A DNA stretch of 64,000 nucleotides, taken from JAOABV01 sp039801465 (GTDB taxonomy: Bacteria; Hydrothermota; Tepidihabitantia; Tepidihabitantales; CAIPLT01). The notes under the pieces are model-generated. The model was not told where the DNA came from. It searched no databases and saw only the letters and a list, made by a program, of their open reading frames with translations. This document shows, one piece after another, positions 34,846 through 43,631 of the stretch. Position 1 is the stretch's first letter; the number at the start of each line of letters is the position of its first letter. The stretch lies in the NCBI GenBank assembly GCA_039801465.1, contig JBDRUT010000008.1, forward strand, positions 1 to 64,000, in the 5' to 3' direction. The position numbers and the translations under genes are program-made.

Positions 34846-36663
34846 ATGCTGACGCTTGATAAGATAAGTTTAGTTCCCAACACCTGCGGTGTTTACCTCT
34901 TAAAAGATAAAAATGGTAGAATTATCTATGTTGGTAAATCAAGAAACCTCAGAGAACGGCTCCGAGCTTATACTCAAGAACAAAGTAATTTTCCCCGAGA
35001 ACAGCTCTTAAGAAATATTTACGATTTTGAAATTATCGAAACTAAGTCTGAAGTCGAAGCCTTAGTTCTCGAAGACAATTTAATTAAACTAAACAAACCT
35101 CGTTTTAATGTTCGGTTAAAAGATGATAAAAAATTCCCCTATCTCAAGATTACCGTGCAGGAAAAGTTTCCCCGAATTTTTGCAACACGTAATTTAAAAA
35201 AAGACGGTTCTGTTCTATTTGGACCTTATACGAATGCTAAAAACTTGCGTCGGGCAATTAAAGCCGTAAGAACCATCTTTAAAATTAGAACTTGCCACAA
35301 AAAACTTCCTCTGGCCAAACCCGAACGCGCCTGTCTCAATTATGCAATGAATCGTTGTCTTGCTCCTTGTCAAGGTAATATTTCTGAACAAGACTATCGA
35401 CAAAGAATAAACAATGCGATTTCTTTTCTATCCGGGAAATCAAAAAACTTAGAACAAGATATTGAACAACGAATGAAGGATGCCGCAGAACAGGAAGATT
35501 TCGAAACCGCCGCAATATTGAGAGACCAGCTTTTTGCCTTAAGGGATATTACCCAAAAACAAGATGCGGTATTTACCGACATTGCATCGCGCGATATTAT
35601 CGGCATTGCGGTTGCGGAATCCTCTGCCCAAGAAAAAGGATTCATTAAATCGTATGCCAATGCGACTTTAATCAAAGTTCGGGATGGCAAAATTATTGGC
35701 AAAGAAAATTATCCTTTTGTCTTAAATAAGAAGACCGATTATGAAGAAATTATTGAGACTTTATTAAGAACAGTTTATCTGCATACATATGATATCCCTG
35801 ATGAAATTATTCTTCCCTTAAACCTCAAAAACAAGCAAATTTTTCGTCAATGGCTACAACAAGAAAAAAAGAAAAAGGTTCGAATTTATTTTCCGCGTTC
35901 CGGTATAAAAAAACGGTTATTAAAACTCGCAACAACAGATGCAGATGTTGGTTTAGCCGAAATCATGCCAATACCCAAAACACCGTCAGCACTCTTAGAA
36001 TTGCAGTGTATTTTAAGTTTACCTCGTCCTCCCAAAATAATTGAAGGCGTTGATGTTTCTAATATCGCTGGCACTTCGGCTTCAGGTTCAATTGTTGTTT
36101 TTACCAATAGTTATCCTAACAAAAAAGAATATCGGATGTTCCGAATTAGAACTGTTCGGGGACCGAATGACTACGCGATGATTCAGGAAGTATTAACCCG
36201 ACGCTTGAACGATTTAATTAACAAAAAACTACCCTTACCCGATTTGGTCTTAATCGATGGTGGTAAAGGTCAACTTTCGGCTGCAGAAAAAGCCTATGCG
36301 TCTGCTCCCAAACCAATTCCATTACTTGCTTTTGCCAAAAGAACTGATACATTATACTACAGTGATGGTCGAGAAATTTCTATCCCGGCATATTCGCCGG
36401 CATTAAAACTGCTCAAACGTATTCGTGATGAAGCACACCGATTTGCTATTAAATATCATAAGAAATTACGTGGCAAGAAACTAATTATCTCCGAATTAGA
36501 TTATATCCCAGGAATCGGTCCCAAACGTAAACTAACTTTAATTAAACACTTTGGTAGTTTAGATAAAATCAAAAATGCAAGCATCGAAGAAATTGCCCAA
36601 ATCAAAGGATTTAATCGAAAAATCGCAGAAAAGATAAAACAAAATTTATCGGATAACAAATGA
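34846..36663 (+). CDS. uvrC: Excinuclease ABC subunit UvrC
   Basis: The 605-aa protein has an N-terminal GIY-YIG nuclease domain (GVYLLKDKNGRIIYVGKSRNL at 15-35), a Cys-rich linker (CHKKLP ... RACLNYAMNRCLAPCQG), a UVR helix pair near 200-235, a C-terminal RNase H-like nuclease region (EGVDVSNIAGT ... VLIDGGKGQL) and tandem helix-hairpin-helix motifs at the end. It cuts on both sides of DNA lesions in nucleotide excision repair. The stop overlaps the next gene by 4 bp. No ribosome-binding site is visible at the ATG. Confidence 0.95.
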   Translation: MLTLDKISLVPNTCGVYLLKDKNGRIIYVGKSRNLRERLRAYTQEQSNFPREQLLRNIYDFEIIETKSEVEALVLEDNLIKLNKPRFNVRLKDDKKFPYLKITVQEKFPRIFATRNLKKDGSVLFGPYTNAKNLRRAIKAVRTIFKIRTCHKKLPLAKPERACLNYAMNRCLAPCQGNISEQDYRQRINNAISFLSGKSKNLEQDIEQRMKDAAEQEDFETAAILRDQLFALRDITQKQDAVFTDIASRDIIGIAVAESSAQEKGFIKSYANATLIKVRDGKIIGKENYPFVLNKKTDYEEIIETLLRTVYLHTYDIPDEIILPLNLKNKQIFRQWLQQEKKKKVRIYFPRSGIKKRLLKLATTDADVGLAEIMPIPKTPSALLELQCILSLPRPPKIIEGVDVSNIAGTSASGSIVVFTNSYPNKKEYRMFRIRTVRGPNDYAMIQEVLTRRLNDLINKKLPLPDLVLIDGGKGQLSAAEKAYASAPKPIPLLAFAKRTDTLYYSDGREISIPAYSPALKLLKRIRDEAHRFAIKYHKKLRGKKLIISELDYIPGIGPKRKLTLIKHFGSLDKIKNASIEEIAQIKGFNRKIAEKIKQNLSDNK

Positions 36664-37007
36664 ATAGAAAAGGGATATTTCCTATAACAATTTTTTTAGC
36701 ATTAATCTTATCCCTATCGGCAATAATAAAATATCAGCCGATATTAGCAAATTATACTATTACATCCATGGAACTAATTGCGACATTTTATAGATTTAAG
36801 TGTGTGTTTGGATCAATAAAAAGAAATCTGCCAGTTTTGATTGATAATAAAATAATTCCGATTTTTATTCTCATAACAGTATTAGTCGCCATCATCTATA
36901 GGTTTTCACAAACATACCGAAGAGTAAATATCGGAATAAGTCAAGAGTACAAATTTATCTTTATAATTAGTGTCTGTCTTGTCGCATCCCTTTATGGTTT
37001 TATCTGA
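36660..37007 (+). CDS. Small membrane protein of unknown function
   Basis: The 115-aa protein has three predicted membrane segments (ITIFLALILSLSAII; IPIFILITVLVAIIY; FIFIISVCLVASLYGF) and a basic loop between the first and second. No family is recognised. The ATG overlaps the uvrC stop (ATGA), so it is translated with uvrC and precedes a HAD phosphatase on the same transcript. Confidence 0.6.
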   Translation: MNRKGIFPITIFLALILSLSAIIKYQPILANYTITSMELIATFYRFKCVFGSIKRNLPVLIDNKIIPIFILITVLVAIIYRFSQTYRRVNIGISQEYKFIFIISVCLVASLYGFI

Positions 37008-37029
37008 GTTTTGCTGAGATGATTTTAAA

Positions 37030-37677
37030 ATGATACCCACAAAGATCATTTTCTTTGACCTTGATGGTACTTTAACTGATTCCAAACAAGGAATAATAAA
37101 TTCAATTCGCTATGCTTTAAGTAAAATGAATTTAAGAGAAAACAATATAAATTTAGAGAAATTCATCGGTCCACCATTAGCCGAATCGTTTGAAAAATAT
37201 TTCGCATTAGACAAAGATATCGCGCGTTATGCTGTTTCAGTTTATCGTGAATATTATGCAGTTAAAGGTATTTTTGAAAACCGGGTTTACCCCGATATTC
37301 CGGGATTATTAGAAAAACTCAAAATTAACAATAAAACTTTAGTATGTGTTACATCTAAAGCGGCCTATTATGCTCAACAAATTTTAGACCATTTCAATTT
37401 AAGCCAGTATTTTACTGAATTAGTTGGCAGTAATATGGACTTAACTTGCACGAATAAAATTGAATTAATCAGACTTGCACTTGCTCACTTTCCCGAACAT
37501 TCTAATTCTGATTTTATTATGATAGGTGACCGGGCAGATGATATTATCGGCGCAAAGAAGAATAATATCAAATCAATCGGAGTATTATACGGATATGGGT
37601 CTTATCAAGAAATAATTAGCGAAAAACCTGATTATATTGCGGAATCAGTAAAGGAGTTGGAGAGATTATTAATATAA
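37030..37677 (+). CDS. HAD-family phosphatase (phosphoglycolate phosphatase-like)
   Basis: The 215-aa protein has all four HAD motifs: FFDLDGTLTDS (nucleophile Asp), VCVTSKA, a Lys before IELIRLAL, and MIGDRADDIIGAKKN. The cap domain is the helical type of Gph/PpaX proteins. Likely substrates are phosphoglycolate, pyrophosphate or nucleotides; the sequence does not decide. It is the last gene of the uvrC run. Confidence 0.88.
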   Translation: MIPTKIIFFDLDGTLTDSKQGIINSIRYALSKMNLRENNINLEKFIGPPLAESFEKYFALDKDIARYAVSVYREYYAVKGIFENRVYPDIPGLLEKLKINNKTLVCVTSKAAYYAQQILDHFNLSQYFTELVGSNMDLTCTNKIELIRLALAHFPEHSNSDFIMIGDRADDIIGAKKNNIKSIGVLYGYGSYQEIISEKPDYIAESVKELERLLI

Positions 37678-37717
37678 GAACTATAAAAAGTCTTGATTGT
37701 GGTAATATTACAGCAAA

Positions 37718-37801
37718 ACCTGTGATGATTATATTAATTTTCTAATCGTTGTAATCGTTTTTTATCACTACAACCAACCAAAGCGACTTTTTCCGAGCCT
37801 T
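37718..37801 (+). repeat. Repeat family B, diverged copy
   Basis: GATTATATTAATTTTCTAATCG, split here as GATTATATTAAT and TTCTAATCG, then TTGTAATCG and TTTTTCCGAGC match the tandem pair at 27568-27962. It directly precedes a strong promoter. Confidence 0.55.
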
Positions 37802-37813
37802 CCAAATTGACTC

Positions 37814-37842
37814 TTGACTTAATTTTATTTTTTTGGTAATAT
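37814..37842 (+). promoter_or_regulatory. Promoter before a 44-aa open frame
   Basis: TTGACT (37814-37819), 17 nt, TAATAT (37837-37842). The ATG of a small frame is 10 nt after the -10, a spacing like the near-leaderless genes elsewhere in the window. Confidence 0.55.
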
Positions 37843-37852
37843 ATATGCAAAT

Positions 37853-37987
37853 ATGCGTATATATATTATAATGCTGTCAAAGGTATTTATGACTGATGTG
37901 TGGAACAAGCCGAAAATGTATAAGAATATAATCTGTCATCTTTGTATGGTTTTTGATATATTAGACTTTGATCGACTTGTGATTTGA
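37853..37987 (+). CDS. Possible small protein (44 aa)
   Basis: The frame MRIYIIMLSKVFMTDVW ... FDRLVI is complete and has its own promoter upstream and a perfect hairpin five bases after the stop, the layout of a compact gene. The peptide is rich in Ile, Met and Val with two Cys in ICHLC. There is no homology I recognise and no SD, as in other near-leaderless genes here. It could still be chance in AT-rich DNA. Confidence 0.35.
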   Translation: MRIYIIMLSKVFMTDVWNKPKMYKNIICHLCMVFDILDFDRLVI

Positions 37988-37991
37988 AAAT

Positions 37992-38015
37992 AGTTGTTAA
38001 AACAGTTTAACAACT
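37992..38015 (+). terminator. Perfect 10-bp hairpin after the small frame
   Basis: AGTTGTTAAA and TTTAACAACT are perfectly complementary with loop ACAG. No T-run follows on the + strand, so it may be a weak terminator or a protein-binding palindrome. Confidence 0.4.
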
Positions 38016-38281
38016 ACTGAATAAAAACAGTGCGTGCGCAATTTGGGATATTCTAATCTTGGTTGTGTTGAAAAGTTTATGCTTTTGAAAAGAAATATAT
38101 TGAATGGTATGAAATTTGCTTTATTGTGGATATGGATTTTGGTTAGTAATTGCATCATGGCATTGGGAACAAAATGCTTAATTTGCTTGGTTTTTTAAGA
38201 ATAATAGGTGTATTGAGCAAACAGGCATTAACTATATGCGCGGATTTCGATATCTTATGTTTCGGTGGTCATAAATCAAAA

Positions 38282-38355
38282 GTCATAGTGTCCAGGTGCA
38301 GTATGGGGGCAGAACGGATGCCGAACTCGTACCATTCACGCCGTGGTCTATGAAG
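38282..38355 (+). pseudogene. Possible 5S rRNA-derived fragment
   Basis: GTCATAGTGTCCAGG, GATGCCGAACTCG, ACGCCG and TGGTCTATG occur in the order of the 5' and central parts of 5S rRNA (compare the loop C block ATGCCGAACTCGGAAG). The 3' third cannot be matched and the pairing partners are lost. If real it is a decayed copy. The call is tentative. Confidence 0.2.
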
Positions 38356-38551
38356 TTAAAAATTGTGTCTATTATGATGGCAAATTTGTCGTCTATTATT
38401 AAATTTATGATTTTGCTGGGATTTTCATATCATTTTAAGGAGATTATTAAATCATTCAAGTTAACACTTAGTTTTCCACCTATTTTGCCTATGCTTATAT
38501 CATAGAAATTGCCCATCAGACGACAAATCACAATACCATTTTCTTGGTTTA

Positions 38552-38940
38552 AGAACTCTGCAAAAGTCATTTTCCGCTGATTACCGAAGCGGTTTCCAAT
38601 TAAATAAAAATCCGTTTCGGATAACCAAAGCGAACTTCTATTTTAATAAAAATAATACATATCCGTACCGAATGACTGAAGCAGCTTTTGGGGATAATTA
38701 AATATCCATTACCAATGACCGAAGTGGTCTTTTTTGATTGAACAAAAATCCGTATCGGATGACCAAATCGGTCTTTGATTTATTAAATAAAAATCCGTTT
38801 CCGATGACCGAAGCGGTCTTTTTTTGATTGAACAAAAATCCATATTGGTATCGGATGACCGAAGTGAACTTCGATTTAATAGATAAAATCCATTTCGGGT
38901 GCGGTTTTCAATTTTATCAATAAAAATCCGTATCGGATAT
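38552..38940 (-). repeat. Repeat family C, 45-bp tandem array of paired hairpins
   Basis: About eight units start at 38610, 38661, 38704, 38748, 38793, 38838, 38888 and 38926, the central ones 44-45 bp apart. A full unit holds ATCCGTTTCGGAT-type and GACCGAAGCGGTC-type hairpins back to back, then an AT spacer such as TTTTTTTGATTGAACAAAA. Several units keep both stems through compensating changes. The left end (38552-38595) has the CTCTGC / GCGAAA-type module shared with 25279-25316. Nothing else is recognised from 38360 to 39200. Confidence 0.8.
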
Positions 38941-39202
38941 TAGATGATTTGCTGATTTTCTCCTGTTTTCCGTGTCTTCAGTATTTTAAGTGGCACTTTT
39001 CCAGAATTTTCTAATATAATTAACAACCAACTGATTTTGAATTTCCCGAAAATTTTTCAATTGATTTAGATGATTGCAGTCTATTTACAGCGGATGAATT
39101 GGAATATACTTAACTTTACTAATGGATAAATGTGTATATAAAAATTATCAAAAGCTAAATATCTCAATTCCAGTATTATAAATTTAGTTCATCTGTTTTT
39201 AT

Positions 39203-39694
39203 TTACGGTTTTGGCTCTTCGAAATACCCAGTATTTTTATTCTTGATGACTTTATGCCAATGAAAGAATCTACCATTCATTGCAACATAAACTCCAAATG
39301 GCAAAGTCTGAACAAAGGCTAAGGCTGCACCTAAATTAAACATTCCGTCCGAACTACCAAAACTATACGGTACCATTGCCCCAGTTAATACTACTGTCTT
39401 ATTTTTTATCGCTTGCCCTAAAGCACTTGCGGTTTGAACCATTTGGTCAGTTCCGTGAGTAATTAAAATTTGGTTTTCCTGAGCATTTCTCACTGCTTCA
39501 ATTATTTTTTCTCTTTGGGCATCAGTCATTAATGCACTGTCGACCATCATAAGTTCTTCAACAACTATATCAAGTTTACAGCGTCCTAATTTGAGCATAT
39601 CGTAAATGTGAGTGCGTTTAAAATATAGTTCGCCGGTCAATTCATTATATTCTTTATCAAATGTTCCACCAGTTACAATGATTCGTATTTTCAT
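39203..39694 (-). CDS. Stand-alone asparaginase N-terminal domain protein
   Basis: The 163-aa protein matches only the N-terminal domain of type I/II L-asparaginases: IIVTGGTFDKEYNE (Thr11) and THGTDQMVQTASAL (Thr82, Asp83), then VVLTGAMVPYSFGSSDG. The usual C-terminal domain, which completes the fold, is absent. The protein ends cleanly in FEEPKP with no remnant beyond, so this is a short family and not a recent truncation. Activity on asparagine is uncertain. Confidence 0.8.
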   Translation of the reverse strand: MKIRIIVTGGTFDKEYNELTGELYFKRTHIYDMLKLGRCKLDIVVEELMMVDSALMTDAQREKIIEAVRNAQENQILITHGTDQMVQTASALGQAIKNKTVVLTGAMVPYSFGSSDGMFNLGAALAFVQTLPFGVYVAMNGRFFHWHKVIKNKNTGYFEEPKP

Positions 39695-39712
39695 ATTATT
39701 TTAGGGAAATTA

Positions 39713-39740
39713 ATTATAAATAATTCAATTAAAGAGTCAA
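39713..39740 (-). promoter_or_regulatory. Promoter of the short asparaginase-like gene
   Basis: On the minus strand: TTGACT (39740-39735), 16 nt, TATAAT (39718-39713). The leader would be about 11 nt with no ribosome-binding site. From 39741 to 40040 I see only an AT-rich gap with an imperfect hairpin near 39896-39935 (TTGTCAAGAA ... TTCTTGATAAGACAA). Confidence 0.6.
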
Positions 39741-40040
39741 TATCTAATAAAATACAATAAATAGTATATAGTATTTCGCGTAAATTTATAATTGAAATAT
39801 TTGGTTAGATTTCTGTGATGTTTAAAATATTAATAAAAGAGAAAACCGTGTTTATTCAAAAGTATATGACAGAAAATCGAGTTTAGCAATTATTTGTCAA
39901 GAATCATGCCCAATTCTTCTTGATAAGACAAAAACAAACCTTGCTAAAATTTATAAAATAGAAAAACTGCAATCGTTCTAAAAGTAAATTAAGACTTTTA
40001 AACGAGATACCGAGACTTATTTCGTATAATCTATTAGTCT

Positions 40041-41168
40041 TTATCTTAACTTTACTACTTTATTAATTGCTTGGCTTTTATTACCAACTGATTTTATAAA
40101 GTAAATACCAGCAGGAATTTTAATTCCTTGATTATCTTTACCATCCCATTGGATAATATTATGGGCAAGTTGTTCGGTCTGAAATGATTTAACCAATCTG
40201 CCAATTTTATCATAAATACTGATATTTTTTATATTAGAATCCAATCGGATTTGAATTGTTGTCCCAAATGGATTAGGGTGAATAAATAATGTATGCGATG
40301 TATCAAAATTTTCTTCAAGACTATTTGGTCGTTTGCGCGTGACATAGTACATAATATAGATACTGTCTTTATATACGATTGCTGGGTCTTTGACATAAAG
40401 ATATTCTAAAGGATTAGTTGAATCATATTGAATCCGATAGCCATTCTCACCTGTCCAATTTTCACCATTAGAAGAATAAATTGAACAAATATTGCGGTTA
40501 TTGGCATTATTACTAAAACAATAGAAACGATAACCACCAGTAATTAATGAAATACCATTTGCCAACATCAAATTATTAATATTAAAATTAGATTGTTGGA
40601 TAAATTGTAAGCCATCTGTAGAATGGGCGTGCCAATTAAAGTTTGCTGGTGCACCGCCGGCAAAATATTGCAAAGTATCTCCTGTCCATAATAATGATGG
40701 GTCAAGCACCGGATAACCGACAACTTGAAATCTGATTCCATTTTCCAATGAAAAATGTATACCATCTAAGGATATTGCTGAATAAGTTTCAGGTTGCATA
40801 TCATTTATTGGGTCACCAGTAAAGTATAATCTAAAAGTATCTCCAAACATAATCACATCAGGGTCACAAGGTTTACCAGGCCAGTTTTCTGTGCCGGGTA
40901 TTATTACTTGATAATGTTGCCAGTTATTAAAGCCGTCATTAGAAATTGCCACCTTGATACCGTCAGACCAATGTGTAATTAGTCCTTGATAAAACAGATA
41001 TACCGAATTATTCGGACCAATTACTGCATCAGGTACATCAGCCGAATCACAGAAAATCATATTTAGTTTCTGAAATACAAGACCATCTGAAGATGTTGCG
41101 ATAAGAATACGATTTTGTAAGGGCTGGCTTATTGCTAAAATTGGCAAAAAAAGCAACCAGATTTTCAT
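40041..41168 (-). CDS. Secreted five-bladed-propeller-like protein with sorting domain
   Basis: The 375-aa protein has a signal peptide (MKIWLLFLPILAISQP). Repeats such as SNDGFNNWQHY, DPDVIMFGDTFRLYFTGD and VKDPAIVYKDSIYIMYYV resemble the blades of GH43/GH32-like propellers. The last 85 residues (HPNPFGTTIQI ... WDGKDNQGIKIPAGIYFIKS) are the sorting domain. Catalytic residues of GH families are not clearly present, so enzymatic activity is unproven. It starts 4 bp after the stop of a related gene, so the two form an operon. Confidence 0.75.
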   Translation of the reverse strand: MKIWLLFLPILAISQPLQNRILIATSSDGLVFQKLNMIFCDSADVPDAVIGPNNSVYLFYQGLITHWSDGIKVAISNDGFNNWQHYQVIIPGTENWPGKPCDPDVIMFGDTFRLYFTGDPINDMQPETYSAISLDGIHFSLENGIRFQVVGYPVLDPSLLWTGDTLQYFAGGAPANFNWHAHSTDGLQFIQQSNFNINNLMLANGISLITGGYRFYCFSNNANNRNICSIYSSNGENWTGENGYRIQYDSTNPLEYLYVKDPAIVYKDSIYIMYYVTRKRPNSLEENFDTSHTLFIHPNPFGTTIQIRLDSNIKNISIYDKIGRLVKSFQTEQLAHNIIQWDGKDNQGIKIPAGIYFIKSVGNKSQAINKVVKLR

Positions 41169-41172
41169 ATTT

Positions 41173-42423
41173 TTATTGTAGCACTACCAACTTCTTTAAC
41201 CATTTACCTGTCGGATTTTCTATCAGACCTAAATAGATGCCATTTCGAACTTTTCTATTATGATTATCTTTGCTATTCCAAATAATTTTATCCTGTCCTT
41301 GTAATTCTCTAACTATCCTTCCTGAAATATCATATATTCTTACAGAAAATGCACCGGGAAATAAAATGAAAGTTACATTAGAAAAAGGATTAGGCGTGAT
41401 TTTAATTGGCGAGATTGTTTTGGCGCTCTGTGTTTCTGTAATACTTAAAGGCGCTGTCGCATAACAAAATCCTGCTGCAGTCTCATACCACATATGATAA
41501 CTTGAGCCGTCAAAAACAACATCTGGTGCCCACGGTCCATTACTGTCAACTGCTGGATTATAAGGTGGAGTTAGCGTTGACAAAACAGGATTACCTGAAT
41601 AACGCGTCCAATTTATACCATCAGTAGAATATGCATAGCCAATACGGATTGTATCATATCTGTTATTTGACAAATCGGCTTGGGAAAGTGCAGAATACCA
41701 CATTTCAAACCGATTGCCATTTTTAATCACGGCTGGCACACCAACCCAAAAATCATCCCAAGAACCTTGTTCGCCAACATCAAAAACTGGATTTTGAGGA
41801 TATTTTGTCCAAGTTATACCATCAGCAGAAGTTGCATAACCAATCTTAATTTTCCAGTCATAACCAACACCAGTATACCACATCTTAAATATACCATTAT
41901 CATAAAGAACTGCTGGTGATTCAATCCATTTGCCTTCCCAAGATGTGCTATCACCTTTCGTTAAAAGTGGATTTTGAGGATGTTTTGTCCAGTTAATGCC
42001 ATTTATTGATGTTGCCAGACCAATTGCCGGGTTGTGAGGAGGAAAAGTGTCAACATCATCGCCATAATAATATAAATAATAACCATATGGAGTTTTAACA
42101 ATTTCCGGAGTATCAAGCCATTTTGAATCCCATTCGCCAGTATTTCCGATATTTAATACCGGTGTTCCACCAAAATATTTTGTCCAATTTATGCCATTAG
42201 TAGAATAGGTGTAAAAGAATCTACTGCGATGGTCAATCCCACAACCCGCATACCACATTTTGAAAGTGTCATTATCTTTAATTGCAGTTGGTTGGCCAAT
42301 AGCAAAAAATTCCCAGACCAAATTGGTTTTAACCAATACCGGATTATTACAATATTTTACCCAAGATGTCTGAGCCGAAAGTAACGATGCGAAAAATAAC
42401 AGATACCACAAAGATGATTTCAT
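41173..42423 (-). CDS. Secreted propeller-like protein with sorting domain, first of a pair
   Basis: The 416-aa protein has a signal peptide (MKSSLWYLLFFASLLSAQ) and at least five repeats of about 60 residues, each with (I/Y)xxDGINWTKY, NPVL, W-x-S-x-W and FKMWYxG. This is a motif set seen in GH43/GH130-like propellers. It ends with the same sorting domain (NPFSNVTFIL ... WNSKDNHNRKVRNGIYLGL). The repeats are much more regular than in its operon partner. Binding or trimming of extracellular glycans is inference. Confidence 0.78.
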   Translation of the reverse strand: MKSSLWYLLFFASLLSAQTSWVKYCNNPVLVKTNLVWEFFAIGQPTAIKDNDTFKMWYAGCGIDHRSRFFYTYSTNGINWTKYFGGTPVLNIGNTGEWDSKWLDTPEIVKTPYGYYLYYYGDDVDTFPPHNPAIGLATSINGINWTKHPQNPLLTKGDSTSWEGKWIESPAVLYDNGIFKMWYTGVGYDWKIKIGYATSADGITWTKYPQNPVFDVGEQGSWDDFWVGVPAVIKNGNRFEMWYSALSQADLSNNRYDTIRIGYAYSTDGINWTRYSGNPVLSTLTPPYNPAVDSNGPWAPDVVFDGSSYHMWYETAAGFCYATAPLSITETQSAKTISPIKITPNPFSNVTFILFPGAFSVRIYDISGRIVRELQGQDKIIWNSKDNHNRKVRNGIYLGLIENPTGKWLKKLVVLQ

Positions 42424-42433
42424 TATAAATATA

Positions 42434-42461
42434 ATAGTAGTAATTATAAGAATAAAGTCAA
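42434..42461 (-). promoter_or_regulatory. Promoter of the secreted propeller operon, very short leader
   Basis: On the minus strand: TTGACT (42461-42456), 16 nt, TACTAT (42439-42434), 10 nt, ATG (42423). The expected leader is about 4 nt. Confidence 0.55.
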
Positions 42462-43128
42462 TGATTATAAACGGAGAACACTTTTGGTTAAATTTATGCC
42501 AAAATCATAAAAGATTGTTGCTCAGAATAGCACCGACTTCTATATGCAACATGAATAACGGGAACTGACTTAAAACAACACTTTACATAAAAGAAGATTC
42601 GAATGCCGTCTACACTTATGCGAATTGTAAAATTTTGGACCACTGTTTAATAGAAATACTACACAATTTTATGCGTCTAATATGTATACATAAATTTATA
42701 CAAAATATAATGCAAAATATTGGTGTATCTCGTTGAATTTCATTAACGCTAATACAAATTCTATTATCTGGATGGTATGGTTTCCTCCACTGAGAGGTAA
42801 ATAAAGAAAGTTATGTTTTAGAATTCTCTAAAATGGGATATGTAAGATTTATAATACTCAGCTCAAAAACATACCTATTAGAATGTCGACAATCATATCT
42901 TATAACACATATTTTAATTAAACCCAGAGTTTATATTTTGAGTTGTGTAATCCGATATTGGTTAGGAAATAGCTAAACGAGCCGACCAGCAACTAATTTT
43001 TTTTATTCAGATTTGTAAAATTAGTTTTTCCGTCAATGTTAGTTTGAGACTCGGAATAAATTATTTTTATAATGTCTAAGAAAAATTACAAATTTTTCGT
43101 CGAAGATACAGAACTATTCGTTTTGTTC
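42462..43128. other. Intergenic gap, no gene recognised
   Basis: AT-rich sequence with stops in all frames. I see no RNA gene, no copy of the repeat families and no transposase piece. A promoter for the DUF3467 gene begins at its right end. Confidence 0.5.
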
Positions 43129-43157
43129 TTGACTTTATATTGTTTTGACGGTATGAT
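43129..43157 (+). promoter_or_regulatory. Promoter of the DUF3467 gene
   Basis: TTGACT (43129-43134), 17 nt, TATGAT (43152-43157). A leader of about 50 nt ends in AAAGGAG before the ATG at 43214. Confidence 0.65.
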
Positions 43158-43213
43158 ACAGTAAGTGAATTCCGATAACAAAATTAATATTTAATGCGGA
43201 AAGGAGCAATTTT

Positions 43214-43528
43214 ATGTCTAATGAAATCAAGCCACCGATTAATATTGAAATCGGTGAAAAAGAATCCGAAGGTATCTATTCTAATTTTGTGCTCATTGCC
43301 CATTCAGCATCAGAGTTTATTATTGATTTTGCCCGAATGCTTCCTGGTCTACCCAAAGCCAAGGTTTTCTCACGAATCGTAATGACTCCACAACATGCGA
43401 AGTTATTACTTAATGCCTTAGAAGAAAATATCAAAAAATATGAAGACCGCTTTGGTAAGATAAAATTACTCGGTAAAGAAGAAGAGATTAAAGGTTTTGG
43501 TTTTTCCCCGACAAGCGAAAAACAATAA
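43214..43528 (+). CDS. DUF3467-domain protein
   Basis: The 104-aa protein covers the DUF3467 family: EGIYSNFVLIAHSASEFIIDFARMLPG, then VFSRIVMTPQHAKLLLNALEENIKKYEDRFG. The family is small, widespread and without an assigned function. AAAGGAG stands 7 nt before the ATG. It has its own promoter and is followed by the CCA-adding enzyme gene after about 100 bp. Confidence 0.85.
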   Translation: MSNEIKPPINIEIGEKESEGIYSNFVLIAHSASEFIIDFARMLPGLPKAKVFSRIVMTPQHAKLLLNALEENIKKYEDRFGKIKLLGKEEEIKGFGFSPTSEKQ

Positions 43529-43631
43529 AAGAACCCTTATCTTTATGACTATGTAATTATAACTCAAAACAGACATTTGCGGTAAAGTCTTTAATGATAA
43601 GCAAAAATTAACCCGGTGATTATTTTAGACA

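Noticed and set aside
38552..38940. CRISPR array
   Set aside because: The period (about 45 bp) is short for a repeat plus spacer, the would-be spacers are similar AT-rich sequence and not unique, repeats are degenerate, and there are no cas genes in the window.
42462..43128. Decayed gene in the long gap before DUF3467
   Set aside because: Short stretches such as NSIIWMVWFPPLRGK can be read, but no continuous similarity to any family, no repeats and no coding bias were found.
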